Source: Haematobia irritans
Lineage: Eukaryota; Arthropoda; Insecta; Diptera; Muscidae
Direction of reading: 5' to 3'
Assembly (NCBI RefSeq): GCF_050003625.1
Contig: NC_134400.1
Span: 56,486,066 to 56,550,065, forward strand
DNA length: 64,000 nucleotides
Shown: piece by piece, positions 45,387-57,133 of the stretch
Layout: each line of letters begins with the position of its first letter
Numbering within the stretch: the stretch's first letter is position 1
Notes under the pieces: generated by a model
Told to the model about the DNA's origin: nothing
What the model saw: only the letters and a program-made list of their open reading frames with translations
The model's database searches: none
Made by a program: the position numbers and the translations under genes

Positions 45387-46801
45387 TAGTTGTGTTCCAT
45401 TACGTACTACTAGTTACTACTTTTACTAGTTTTTACTAGAAACCGTTCCTGCACCCCAAAAAATAGTAAAAGTAGTAAACAGTTTTAAGAGAACAATGTC
45501 AAAATGCATGTCTCTTTTAAAATTTTTTACTACAAGTTACTCGACAAATTCTTTCGAGTAAACGTAGTAGATATGTCATGACAAAAATAATTATTTCTTT
45601 TTAAATTTTACAAACCAAAGTAGTTTCAAATCGTTTTTATGGAAATAATTCTGTAACTTTTTAATGGATTAAGATATCAACATAATTTTTTCTTTGTGCC
45701 AAAGCTGAGATGTTTTTCTCTATGTTTAGATGTTTGTAGGTCCCTAGTAGGTTCACGGGCTGGCCTATAGACTTTGGAAGTTGGACACCTCGGATGTATG
45801 AAATTTTATTTTACTTGGCAAACGCGCAATTATGCACCGATTTTCATGATTTTTACTTGGCTGGGTAGAACTTATAAACCTCCATAAAAAGATTGTGTAT
45901 GTGTGCGAATATATCTAATATTTGCGAGATATGGGCCTTACAATTAATTTTTTTTGCAAAATTTGAACAAAGTTGGGTCTGTATTTTGAGTCTAGAAGGA
46001 TAGTTTTAAGATCGATTATTGTTATATTTTCTTAACTGCATTCCTTTTAAAATTCTACGTATTCTGGAGGAAAAGTTGTGCACCTTTGTGTTTTAGATTG
46101 AAAGTGTAGACTCCTCAATTTTGAATTTCAAAACAATGCCGAACCAATACCACTTGTTTCGAATAAAGTACCAAAACATTGACCAAATTCGGCACACCCT
46201 TTTGAATTTCATGCAAATCGGATGAAAGTTTTAGTGTCTATGTGCTGAAGATCCCATCTGGGGGGACGGTTTATATGGGAGCAAAATCGAAACTTAGGCC
46301 GATCTTCGAATTTGACCTTCTTGTAGACGTGTCTGCGCAAAATTTCAGCGCTGTAGGTTCGTTATTGAAGGATGTAGCCTGATTACAACAGATAGCCAGA
46401 CAGACGGGCCTCGTTATATCGTGTTTTAATTTCTCCCTGATCAAGACTATATGTATTTCTATAGTCAGAGATCGTTATTTGTATGTGTTATAAACGGAAT
46501 GACAAACCCCCCATGTAAGATACTGATTCCATTGCAATAAGGATTTCAAAGTTTCCTGCAACAAAATCTGCCATTTGTCAAAGTAATTGCGATATAAAAG
46601 TATTTAACTTACCTGCTTCCTTGTTTTGAAAATATTTTTTTTTTAAATCACAATACATCTTTTGATTTTTATTTGGCATTTTTACTATTTTTACTATATT
46701 TTCGTTCCTGTACATTTAACAAATTTTCAACTCTGAGAGGATTTTCAATATTTCTCTCTTTTACTACTTTCCACTACGAGTAAAGTAAAGGAACACAACT
46801 A
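45387..46801. mobile_element. Inverted-repeat element inside C4
   Basis: The ends TAGTTGTGTTCC and GGAACACAACTA are perfect 12-bp complements. Inner flanks are rich in TAGTAAAAGTAGTAA. No target duplication can be separated from the ends. At 46230-46530 (minus) it contains sequence of a third mini-me-like subfamily. Confidence 0.55.
46230..46530 (-). mobile_element. Third mini-me-like subfamily, 5' fragment
   Basis: Read on the minus strand it has GGGGGGTTTGTCATTCCGTT, then a GTCTGTCTGGC patch and GTTTCGATTTTGCTCCCATA. The head matches family A (TTTGTCATTCCGTTTGTAAC) but the inner part differs from families A and B. Confidence 0.55.
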
Positions 46802-47008
46802 ATATGTTCACATAAAACAAACATATTAATGTTTCGGCAGTATCCAATAATATATATGCTTCCTGCAAAATATGTTTGGAACATATGTTAGATTTTTTTT
46901 GAGGGTGTGGTTAAAATTTCAAGGGCCAATGTTGATTTTGAATAAAACACAAACTATTTAGGAAATTATTGTAATTTTATTTTATTATGATATACTGGTA
47001 TTACTCAA

Positions 47009-47704
47009 TTATGTATGGAACAAAATATCGGCCAAATGGGCGCCGCGACATCGGTGGCACACCTTCATCCGATGGTCCAAATTTTCGATGACGCTGAGGC
47101 ATAATGGAGGTTCTATGCCGTTAATGTGCCGAATTATCTCATCCTTTAGCTCTTGAATTGTTGCTGGTTTATCGACGTACACCTTTTCTTTCAAATAACC
47201 CCAAAGAAAAAAGTCCAACGGTGTCAAATCACATGATCTTGGCGGCCAATTGTCATCGCCATTACGTGAGATAACACGGCCATTGAATTTGTTGCGCAAA
47301 AGAGACATTGTTTCGTTAGCTGTGTGGCAAGTGGCACCGTCCTGCTGAACCCACATATCGTCCACATCCATATCTTCCAATTCGGGCCATAAAAAGTTCG
47401 TTATCATCTCACGATAGCGAACACCATTCACAGTAACTGCCAGACCGGCCTCATTTTGGAAAAAATACGGCCCGATGATGCCGCCAGCCCATAAACCGCA
47501 CCAAACAGTCACTCTTTGCATTGGTTTTTCGACAATCACTCTTGGATTCTCATTCGCCCAAATGCGGCAATTCTGTTTATTGACGAATTCACTGAGGTGA
47601 AAATGTGCTTCATCACTGAAGATGATTTTCTTCGAAAATTGATCATCTACTGTTGCCATTTCTTGGAAGCATTTAACACGTTGTTGGATTGTGTATCTCC
47701 CCAT
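47009..47704 (-). pseudogene. rosa-like transposase lacking most of its DNA-binding half
   Basis: The 231-residue open frame keeps all three catalytic positions: D in IIFSDEAHF, D in WVQQDGATCH and D in SCDLTPLDFF; I count 41 residues between the last two, the DD41D spacing of the rosa group. The first residues MGRYTIQQRVK look like the true N-terminus of this family but are joined directly to FQEMATVDDQFSKKIIFSDE. About 130 codons with the helix-turn-helix domains are missing and the frame is kept. A protein could be made but should not bind its ends. Confidence 0.85.
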
Positions 47705-48053
47705 GGTTCAAATTGAGTAAGTCTGAAATAGAGAAATGTCAAATAAAATTTGGAAAAAACTTGGCGTTTAGGTGTGGTTCACATTCAACATCGGCCCTTA
47801 CAATTTAACCACCCTTTATATGGTCTCTAACAACCATGAAAAATTTGGTTCATAATTATATATATCCCCATATAAATCGATCCCCAGATTTGACCTCCGC
47901 AGCCTCTTGGAGGAGCAAAATTCATCCGATTCGGTTGAAATTTGGTACATTGCGCTAGTACATGGCCGCTAACAACCATGCCAAAATTGATCCATATCGG
48001 TCTATAGTTATATATAGCCGATCCCCAATCACACAGAAATTGGTCCAAAAATA

Positions 48054-48916
48054 ATTTACCAAAATTTTATTTATATAGAAAATATTGTCAAAATTTTATT
48101 TCTATAGAAAATTTTGTCAAAATTTTATTTCTGTAGAAAATTTTGTCAAAATTTTATTTCCATAGAAAATTTTGTCAAAATTTTATTTCTATAGAAAATT
48201 TCGTCAAAATTTCATTTGTATAGAAAATTTTGTCAAAATTTCATGTCTATAGAAAATTTCGTCAAAATTTTATTTCTATAGAAAATTTTGTCACAATTTT
48301 ATTTCTATCGAAAATTTTGCCAAAATTTTATTTCTATAGAAAATTTTGTCACAATTTTATTTCTATAGAAAATTTTGTCAAATTTTTATTTCTATAGAAA
48401 ATTTTGTCAAAATTTTATTTCTATAGAAAATTTTTTCAAAATTTTATTTCTATAGAAAATTTTGTCAAAATTTTATTTCTATAGAAAATTTTGTCACAAT
48501 TTTATTTCTATAGAAAATTTTGTCACAATTTTATTTCTATAGAAAATTTTGTCAAATTTTTATTTCTATAGAAAATTTTGTCAAAATTTTATTTCTGTAG
48601 AAAATTTTGTCAAAATTTTATTTCCATAGAAAATTTTGTTAACATTTTATTTCTATAGAAAATTTTGTCAAAATTTTATTACTATAGAAAATTTCGTCAA
48701 AATTTCATTTATATAGAAAATTTCGTCAAAATTTTATTTCTATAGAAAATTTTGTCATAATTTTATTTCTATAGAAAATTTTGCCAAAATTTTATTTCTA
48801 TAGAAAATTTTGTCACAATTTTATTTCTATAGAAAATTTTGTCAAATTTTTATTTCTATAGAAAATTTTGTCAAAATTTTAGTTCTATAGAAAATTTTGT
48901 CAAAATTTTATTTCTT
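48054..48916. repeat. 29-bp minisatellite, about 30 units
   Basis: The unit is TTTTATTTCTATAGAAAATTTTGTCAAAA cut at 29 bp (read as TTTTATTTCTATAG plus AAAATTTTGTCAAAA). Each unit is nearly self-complementary around CTATAG. Variants differ by single bases. Shorter arrays at 49178-49440 and 55490-55915 also sit at the 3' side of family A elements, so the minisatellite probably belongs to that element. Confidence 0.95.
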
Positions 48917-49710
48917 TTTTTCATTTTATTCATTTATTTGCAATCTTTTTTCAACAAAACAATAAGCAAATGTTATAACTATTCACATTGACTGTGCATC
49001 GAGTTCCAGCAAACTCGACAAAGTACTCCATATATCTTAACTATTTATTTTGTGTATGGTAAATCAAGAATATGATGTCTCTTCAGCCTCTTCACCTCGT
49101 CAGTGTCATCAAGTAAAGTTATAGCAACTATGTTGGAATGATTACTTAGACGAGCTAAGTATCGCGAACTGTAACGTTTTATTTCCATAGAAAATTTTGT
49201 TAACATTTTATTTCTATAGAAAATTTTGTCAAAATTTTATTACTATAGAAAATTTCGTCAAAATTTCATTTATATAGAAAATTTCGTCAAAATTTTATTT
49301 CTATAGAAAATTTTGCCAAAATTTTATTTCTATAGAAAATTTTGTCACAATTTTATTTCTATAGAAAATTTTGTCAAATTTTTATTTCTATAGAAAATTT
49401 TGTCAAAATTTTAGTTCTATAGAAAGTTTTGTCAAAATTTTATTTCTTTTTTTCATTTTATTCATTTATTTGCAATCTATTTTCAACCGAACAATAAGCA
49501 AATGTTATAACTATTCACATTGACTGTGCATCGAGTTCCAGCAAACTCGACAAAGTACTCCATATATCTTAACTAATTATTTTGTGTATGGTAAATCAAG
49601 AATATGATGTCTCTTCAGCCTCTTCACCTCGTCAGTGTCATCAAGTAGAGTTATAGCAACTATGTTGGAATGATTACTTAGACGAGATAAGTATAGCGAA
49701 CTGTAACGTT
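48617..49710. repeat. Tandem duplication joining minisatellite and LINE tail
   Basis: 48617-49177 and 49178-49710 are near-identical. Each has minisatellite units followed by the same 265-bp Jockey LINE 3' tail (from TTCATTTTATTCATTTATTTG to GCGAACTGTAACG). The first copy has one extra minisatellite unit. Confidence 0.88.
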
Positions 49711-51545
49711 TTACTTCATTGTCCAACAAACCAGGGTGCATCTGTCAATAACCTTAAAGATTTTGATTGAAATCGCTGCAGATTTCTGATATTTGATTTA
49801 CTGGTTGTCCCCCATATTTGGATGCCATAACTCCATATCGGTTTCAGAATTGCTTTATACAGCATTATTTTGTTTTCAATTGATAATTTTGAACGTTTTC
49901 CCAATAGCCAATACATTTTCTTTAGCTTATAATCTAACTGCTTCCTTTTGGCAACGACATGATCTTTCCAGTTAAGCTTTTTATCAAAGTGAAGCCCCAA
50001 ATATTTGACACTGTCTGCTTTGGGAATAATAAACCTGTTTAAAAACAAACGTCTACTATCATCCAACCTAAGAGTAAATGTGACATGAGTAGATTTTTCA
50101 GCAGTCAACATAATATTCCACTTCATTCACCAGTCATAGATACGGTTCAGTTCACCTTGAACTAAAGCAGTTGCATGGCTGGATGTTTTGCTCTTAGCCA
50201 AAATAGCAGTGTCATCCGCATAGGTTGTAGTTAATATATTGTTATTGGTTGGCATATCAGCCGTATAAACTGTATAAAGAACTGGCCCCAATACACTTCC
50301 TTGTGGAACTTCTGAATTCATTCTGCCAAACTCTGAAGAAGTTTCATTAAAGCATACAAAAAAGTTCCTCTCATCAAGATACGATTTAAGAATTAAATAA
50401 AACGGAGCTGGTAGTGATCATTTTAGTTTAAATAGTAAGCCCTGATGCCAAACCCGATCAAAAGCTTGTTTTACATCCAAAAATACAGCAGCACAGTATA
50501 ACTTCCTCTCAAGCGAGTCTCGTATAAAATTGGCAACTCGGTGGCATTGCTATGGAGTTCCATGATGGTTCCGAAATCCAAATTGATGTTCAGGAATTAA
50601 GTCTAATTTTTCTAGTATAGGTGCTTTTTAAAAAGTTTTTCAAATAATTTGGAGAATATAGGCAATAGACTGATCGGCCTGTAAGAAGATATTTCATGAT
50701 CAGATTTATTTGGCTTACAAATCATAATAATTTTCGCACATTTCCATTGTGCGGGATAGTGACTCGTCCTTAGGATAGAGTTAAAAATTTTTGTTAGGAA
50801 TACAATTCCTTTAAGAGGGATGGACTTTACAACATCCGCGTTAATACCGCCATAACCAGAAGATTTTGCACGCTTCAAGTTTTTTATTTCCTGATTAACT
50901 TCTCTTGTAGTAAATGATTTAATGGGCAAGTCCATTTGACATGGAGTATCGAGAAAAGCTGTAATATTTGTCAGCATCGCTGGAAAATGAGAAAGGGGTG
51001 AATGTTTGCTCAAGATGTTCTTTAAATGCATCAACTTTGCTTTGTTCTGTTCTACACCATCCTCCCTTCGGATTTTTAATGGGACCATTGCTCTTTTTAG
51101 GATGTGCGATATGTTTCGTAGCTTTCCAGAGATTATAATCACTATTTTCTGAGGGACTTAAATTTTGCAAGAAAAAGTCCATTGAATGTTGTTTTTCTTT
51201 TTGCATTTACAGTTTTAGCTGATTCGAAACCCGATTGAGGTTTGTTCTATCACTGGGGCATCTGGTATTTTCCATATTTTTCGCAGTCTTCTCTTTTCTT
51301 TGATAAGCTTTCTTAATTCAAGTGAAATGCTGGAAAGAGAGGTGTTATTTTCCATTCTCTGTGGAATGGATACACTCGACGCAGAGTATAAAACATTTGT
51401 TAAGGTTTCTATGACATCCTCTATGTTCTTACCAGTTTTCAGTGAAATATTCAAATTTATATTTGAATTAAAATATCTATCAAAAACTTCTTTATTAGTC
51501 CTCTTCGTAATAAGCCTGGTACATTTACTATTTTTTAGACAACAT
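49580..51545 (-). pseudogene. Decayed Jockey-type LINE ORF2
   Basis: Minus-strand pieces in order: linker (LELRKLIKEKRRLRKIW), RT palm start (LKRAKSSGYGGINADVV; ISSYRPISLLPIFSKLFEKL), NSEVPQGSVLGPVLYTVY, TYADDTAILAKS, then SVKYLGLHFDKKLNWKDHV, KPIWSYGIQIWG and LQRFQSKSLRLLTDAPWFV. YADD and the Q-SKxLR-APW end are typical of the Jockey clade. Several stops and shifts break it (one near 49730 just after FVGQ; the tail DDTDEVKRLKRHHILDL continues in another frame). The endonuclease end is missing. Confidence 0.85.
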
Positions 51546-51559
51546 GAGCCAAACGTGAT

Positions 51560-51960
51560 TATAATCGGAACGAAAAACTAAAGAACACAGGTTCAAATCG
51601 CACCAGCGACAATTTTTTTATCAAATCTTTTTTATTTGATATTTTGTCTTTTTTTCTGCGTATACTTTTGTAGAAAAAAATTTTTCCATTTAAACCTTTC
51701 CAAAAGAACTTCCATGGAAGTGAAAAATCAACCGACACAGGTTCAAATTTTTAATTTTATTTTTATTATGTCTTTTTTAATTGTTTGTTTATTTTCTTTT
51801 CTTTTTTTTGCGACGTTCAAAATTTAATGGACTTTAAACTGCCAAATACGGTATTTTTAAGGCTGGTCCAGAAGAATTCATCGGAAGTGGATAAAAAATG
51901 ATGGAGAATCCTGGGATGCTCTTAAAGAGAAATTTTAGGGAAACAACTTCCATTTTTGTT
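51560..51960. repeat. Fragment related to the CCCAGCAAAA element
   Basis: ACACAGGTTCAAATCGCACC (51586), CAAAAGAACTTCCATGGAAG and AATCCTGGGATGCTCTTAAA match reversed pieces of 7370-7760. Ends are not visible. Confidence 0.5.
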
Positions 51961-52194
51961 GGTGGATATAGATAGACAGATGAATATATATCTGTCTTGG
52001 AACATAGGGCTTGTTATACAGTTTAAATAAGGGAGACTTTTCGAATTTTTGTGTTTATCAAACTCTGGAAAAGCAGGCATTTCGAAAATTCCCTTCAAGA
52101 GCGATACAACAATTATAACAACCTTCCAATTTTTTGATACCATTTTGGTAGTACTCCTTCGGTTTTGCCTCAAAATAGACCTCAGTTTCGGCGA

Positions 52195-53130
52195 TCACTT
52201 CTTCATTGCATCCAAATGTTTCCCTGCGAGCATCCTTTTGAGATCTGAGAACAAGAAAAAGTCGCTGGGTGCCAGATCTGGAGAATACGGTGGGTGGGGA
52301 AGCAATTCGAAGCCCAATTCATGAATTCTTGCCACCGTTCTCAATGATTTGTGGCACGGTGCGTTGTCTTGGTGGAACAACACTTTTTTCTTTTTCATAT
52401 AGGGCCGTTTTGCCGCGATTTCGACCTTCAAATGCTCCACTAACGCCATATAATAGTCACTGTTGATGGTTTTTCCCTTCTCAAGATAATCGATAAAAAT
52501 TATTCCATGCCCATCCCAAAAAACAGAGGCCATTATTTTGCCAGCGGACTTTTGAGTCTTTCCATGCTTCGGAGACGGTTCACCGGTCGCTGTCCACTCA
52601 GACGACTGTCGATTGGACTCAGGAGTGTAGTGATGGAGCCATGTTTCATCCATTGTCACATATCGACGGAAAAACTCTGGTGTATTACGAGTTAACAGCT
52701 GCAAACATTGCTCAGAATCATCAACACGTTGTTGTTTTTGGTCAAATGTGAGCTCGCGCGGCACCCATTTTGCACAGAGCTTCCGCATATCCAAATATTG
52801 ATGAATGATATGACCAACACGTTCCTTTGATATCTTTAAGGCCTCTGCTATCCCGATCAACTTAATTTTACGGTCATTCAAAATCATTTTGTGGATTTTT
52901 TTGATGTTTTCGTCGGTAACCACATATTTCGGACGTCCACTGCGTTCACCGTCCTCCGTGCTCATTTCACCACGCTTGAATTTTGCATACCAATCAATTA
53001 TTGTTGATTTCCCTGAGGCAGAGTCCGGAAACTCATTATCAAGCCAAGTTTTTGCTTCCATCGTATTTTTTCCCTTCAGAAAACAGTATTTTATCAAAAC
53101 GCGAAATTCTTTTTTTCCATTTTGTTTCAC
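52195..53130 (-). pseudogene. Himar1-like mariner transposase, two frameshifts
   Basis: A DD34D transposase of the irritans subfamily, very close to Himar1 over its length as I know that protein. DNA-binding half: KKEFRVLIKYCFLKGKN to YLDMRKLCAKWVPRELT, including the WVPREL motif. Catalytic residues: VTMDETWLHHY, FHQDNAPCHKS and YSPDLAPSDFFLF with 34 residues between the last two. The original ATG (53120) is now out of frame because of a one-base loss in the following A/G run; the open frame starts from an upstream GTG. Near 52220 another one-base loss ends the frame at DAMKK; the proper C-terminus (FGCNEEVIAETEVYFEAKPK) follows in another frame. Confidence 0.9.
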
Positions 53131-53802
53131 AAAAACAAAAGTTGTTTCACAAAAGACGCTCTATCTCACAAACTAATTGACTTACAGACGTCAAATTTTG
53201 ACACGAATCATTTGAAGGTTGGTACTATATAAAAATAATATGCATTTAATACTACACCCTCACAAAAAATCGCTTCTGTAACATATACTCCCAAACATAT
53301 TTTGCTTCAAGCATATACATTTTTGGGTATTGCCCAAACATTTATATGTTTGATCTCTTCCAATATATAATATGTTTGAAAGCATATTGGTCTAAACAAT
53401 ATATGTTTGGGTAGTCTAAGTTCCAAACATTTTGTATTTTTGCATCCAAATTCAATAATGTTGTCTCCCAAAAAAAAAATATGTTATTATGTGAACATAT
53501 AATATGTTTGGAAGCATTTTGCACCCAAAAATATTATATGCTTAAAAAAAATTCTCCCAAACAATATTGTGCTCAAAATTTTATTTATTTATTTATATAT
53601 TTACAATCATAATGAATTATGAAAATAAACAGGTAATATAGGTGCTAACAACATAGGTTTTCGACCTGAATGCTCAAAATTTTGTTTCTGCCTAATTGTA
53701 TATTCCCCCACATCTTTCTCACTTCCACGAGATTTTTTAGTTCTTAGCACCTTTTTCTGTAATACAAACACTGTAGAAGAAATTATTCAATTTTATGATT
53801 TT

Positions 53803-56015
53803 TATACCCTCCATCATAGGATGGGGGTATATTAACTTTCTCATTCCGTTTGTAACACATCGAAATATTGCTCTAAGACCCCATAAAGTATATATATTCT
53901 GGGTCGTGGTGAAATTCTGAGTCGATCTAAGCATGTCCGTCCGTCCGTCCGTCCGTCCGTCCGTCTGTTGAAATCACGCTAACTTCCGAACAAAACAAGC
54001 TATCGACTTGAAACTTGGCACAAATAGTTGTTATCGATGTAGGTCGGATGGTATTGAAAATGGGCCATATCGGTCCACTTTTACGTATAGCCCCCATATA
54101 AAGGGACCTTCAGATTTGGCTTGTGGAGCCTCTAACAGAAGCATATTTCATCCGATCCGGCTGAAATTTGGTACATGGTGTTGGTATATGGTCTCTAACA
54201 ACCATGCAAAAATTGGTCCACATCGGTCCATAATTATATATAGCCCCCATATAAACCGATCTCCAGATTTGGCTTGCGGAGCCTAAAAGAGAAGCAAGTT
54301 TCATCCGATCGGGCTGAAATTTGGTACATGATGTTGGTATATGGTCTCTAACAACCATGCAAAAATTGGTCCACATCGGTCCATAATTATATATAGCCCC
54401 CATATAAACCGATCCCCCGATTTGGTTTGCGGAGCCTCAAAGAGGAGCAAATTGCATCCGATCCGCCTGAAATTTGGTACATGGTATTGGTATATGGTCT
54501 CTAACAACCGTGCAAAAATTGATCCACATCGGCACATAATTATATATAGCGCCCATATAAACCGATCCCCAGATTTGGCTTGCGGAGCCTAAAAGAGAAG
54601 CAAGTTTCATCCGATCGGGCTGAAATTTGGTACGTGGTATTGGTATATGGTCTCTAACAACCGTGCAAAAATTAGTCCATAAAGGTCCTTAATTATATAT
54701 AGCCCCCATATAAACCGATCCCCAGATTTGGCTTGTGGAGCCTCAAAGAGAAGCAAATTTCATCCGATCCGGCTGAAATTTGGTACATGATGTTGGTATA
54801 TGGTCTCTAACAACCATGCAAAAATTGGTCCACATCGGTCCATAATTATATATAGCCCCCATATAAACCGATCCCCCGATTTGGTTTGCGGAGCCTCAAA
54901 GAGGAGCAAATTGCATCCGATCCGCCTGAAATTTGGTACATGGTATTGGTATATGGTCTCTAACAACCGTGCAAAAATTGATCCACATCGGCACATAATT
55001 ATATATAGCGCCCATATAAACCGATCCCCAGATTTGGGTTGCGGAGCCTCAAATAGAAGCAAATTTCATCCGATCCGCCTGAAATTTGATACATGTTATT
55101 GGTATATGGTCTCTAACAACCATGCAAAAATTGGTCCACATCGGTTCATAATTATATATAGCCCCATATAAACCGATCCCCAGATTTGGCTTGCGAAGTC
55201 TCCAAGAGATTCAAATTTCATCCAATCCGGTTGTAATTTGGAACATGGTGTTAGTATATGATCTTTAACAACCGTGCCAGAATTAGTCCATATCGGTCCA
55301 TAATTATATATAGCCCCCATATAAAACATTCTCCAGATTTGACCTCCGGAGCCTCTTGGAGAAGCAAAATTCATCCGATCCGGTTCAAATTAGGAACGTG
55401 GTGTTAGTATATGGTCGCTAACAACCATACCAAAATTGGTCCAATCACACAAAAATTGGTCCATATCGGTTTATAATCATGGTTGCCACTAGAGCCAAAA
55501 ATAATCTACCAACATTTTATTTCTATAGAAAATTTTGTCAAAATTTTAGTTCTAGAGAAAATTTTGTTAAAATTTTATTCGGGTCATAATAAAATTTTCA
55601 TCATTGTCAAAATTTTATTTCTATAGAAAATTTTGTTCAAATTTTTTTCGGTTCATAATCATGGTTGCCACTCGAGCCAAAAATAATCTACCAAGATTTT
55701 ATTTCTATAGAAAATTTTGTCAAAAGTTTATTTCTATAGACACTTTTGTTAAATTTTATTTCTGTAGAAATTTTTGTAAAAATGTTCTTTCCATAGAAAA
55801 TTTTGTCAAAATTTTTATTTCTATAGAAAATTTTGTGAAAATTTTATTTCTATAGAAAATTTTGTTAAAATTTTATTTCTGTAGAAAATTTTGTCAAAAT
55901 TTTATGTCTAGTTTGTCAAACTGAATTATATACGTATTGGATCGATCTTTTTTGATTTAATATATACCACGTATGGACTTACATACAATTTAGAAGATGG
56001 TGTGAGGAGGTTTTA
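53803..56015 (+). mobile_element. Family A mini-me-like element, copy A4
   Basis: The 5' end TATACCCTCCATCATAGG, the core and (GTCC)n at 53936-53963, then about eight 153-bp units (54080-55440) and the 29-bp minisatellite. The 3' part (TATATACCACGTATGGACTT on) lacks the terminal hairpin. Units at 54301-54720 and 54780-55080 are more alike than neighbours, so a block of units was duplicated. Confidence 0.82.
55490..55915. repeat. 29-bp minisatellite inside A4
   Basis: Degenerate units of TTTTATTTCTATAGAAAATT plus TTGTCAAAA, introduced twice by the phrase ATCATGGTTGCCACT(A/C)GAGC (55474, 55659). Confidence 0.9.
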
Positions 56016-56642
56016 AGATACCTTGCCATCGGCAAGCGTTACCGCAACTTTTGCCGGACGGGGATTCGAACAGCGGACCACACAGTTTGTAAGGATCAAA
56101 GAAGTAGCTGATCAATTGCCCAAGGAAAAATAAAATGTTAATTTTGTAATAACAAGCAACAACCACCAACTTAATTCAATATCGCTCCCTGTTAAATAGC
56201 GCTCCAAGCTACTAAATACTTATATGTTTATAGGCTATTTCTAAATTAATATATGTTTGCATCCAAGCATATTATACTTACAAACATTTTATGTCCCAAA
56301 CATAATATGTTCTAACATATTAACATATATGTCCCAAACATGTTATGCTAGTTTATACATTATATGCTTGCACTCAAAAATATTGTGTTTAAAAATTTGT
56401 GTTCCAAACATATAATGTTTATAGCCAAACATATGAAAAACAGTCTTTTTCATCCGTGTAGTGTCGCTATCTATGTGTCAGACCGGGGACTTATCAGCCA
56501 ACCTGTTAACAAAAAATCTTAACATTCGTCCATTACGGTCAGATTTTCTTAAAGGAAATTGTTATATGCCATCCATTGTGGGGCATATTTAAGTTTCGGA
56601 TAGGTCGTATATTCTTCTCTTGTAGTCAGACAGATGTATATA

Positions 56643-57133
56643 CAACCTCAAAAAAAAATCGCTTCTGTAACATATGCCCCAAACACATTTTGCTTCAAGT
56701 ATATATATTTTCAGGATTGGTCCAAACAAAATATTGTTTGTATTGTTAAAACATATTATGTTTCGGGCATACACTGGTAGAAAACAATTTTAATGAAATT
56801 TTCTTTGTGTATATATATATTTTTAAGTCGCCAATTGGTTACTTCCATTATTTTACTTGCAGCATACTCTCTAGGTATCTCTTTCTAAACATATATATGT
56901 TTATAGGCTATTTTGTAATTAATATATGTTTCCAACCAAGCATATTATATTTACAAACATTTCATGTCCCAAATATAATGTGTTCTAACATATTAACATA
57001 TATGTCCCAAACATGTTATGCTAGTTTATGAACATTATATGCTTGCACTTAAATATATTGTGTTAAAAAATTTGAGTTCCAAACATATAATTTTTACTCC
57101 CAAACATATGAAAAACAGTTTTTTTCGTCCGTG
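56643..57133. mobile_element. Family C element, short copy C3
   Basis: This 491-bp copy runs from CAACCTCAAAAAAAAATCGC to TTTTTTCGTCCGTG with TA on both sides. It is inverted relative to C1 and made of AAACATAT motifs. Confidence 0.82.

Larger units (their letters stand above)
43587..46907 (+). mobile_element. Family C element, long copy C4
   Basis: It runs from CACTGTTAGAAAAATATG to TTTTTTTTGAGGGTG with TG at 43585-43586 and 46908-46909. It holds the AACATATGTTTGG-type ends, a GAGAGAGA tract, a long AT-rich middle, one tRNA-like module (45000-45070, minus) and a stub of its partner at 45185. A further element (45387-46801) is inserted. No transposase is visible. This is the longest member; C1 and C3 look like deletion derivatives. 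Confidence 0.8.
43580..47816 (-). mobile_element. rosa-like (DD41D) mariner, internally deleted and split by C4
   Basis: TA flanks at 43578 and 47817. The right end, reverse-complemented, reads AAGGGTGGTTAAATTGTAAG. The left end is AAGGGTG (43580-43586), then the inserted element C4, then TGGTTAAAATTTCAAGGG (46908 on). Without C4 and one TG the left end becomes AAGGGTGGTTAAAATTTCAA, mirroring the right end. The element proper is about 914 bp. Confidence 0.85.
43077..48053 (+). mobile_element. Family A mini-me-like element A3, split by a nested rosa-like element
   Basis: The 5' end TATACCCTCCACCATAGG and two to three 153-bp units run to 43579. The element resumes at 47819 with TATGGTCTCTAACAACC. 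Taking out 43580-47818 restores GTGTTAGTATATGGTCTC, the phrase found in the other family A arrays. Its 3' side passes into the 29-bp minisatellite at 48054. Confidence 0.85.
53255..56458. mobile_element. Family C element, copy C2, inside the mariner
   Basis: The ends CACCCTCACAAAAAATCGCT and CATCCGTG are flanked by TA (53253-53254 and 56459-56460). AAACATATGTTTGG-like motifs mark both arms. Its middle matches the tRNA-module region of P1/P2 (CACATCTTTCTCACTTCCAC at 53709) and is split by family A copy A4. A partial tRNA-like module (56051-56093, minus) remains to the right. Confidence 0.82.
52088..56505 (-). mobile_element. Himar1-like mariner, 3'-truncated and split by C2
   Basis: Two parts belong together: 52088-53254 (transposase and 5' leader) and 56461-56505 (5' inverted end, ACAGGTTGGCTGATAAGTCC on the minus strand, with TA outside). 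The 3.2-kb element C2 with one TA separates them; without it the plus strand reads GCATTTAATACTAGTGTCGC, as expected for a Himar1-type leader. The 3' end is lost at about 52088, so the element cannot move. Confidence 0.85.

Noticed and set aside
48054..48916. CRISPR-like array with 29-bp repeat
   Set aside because: Units are contiguous without unique spacers, the genome is eukaryotic, and the sequence is a simple minisatellite.
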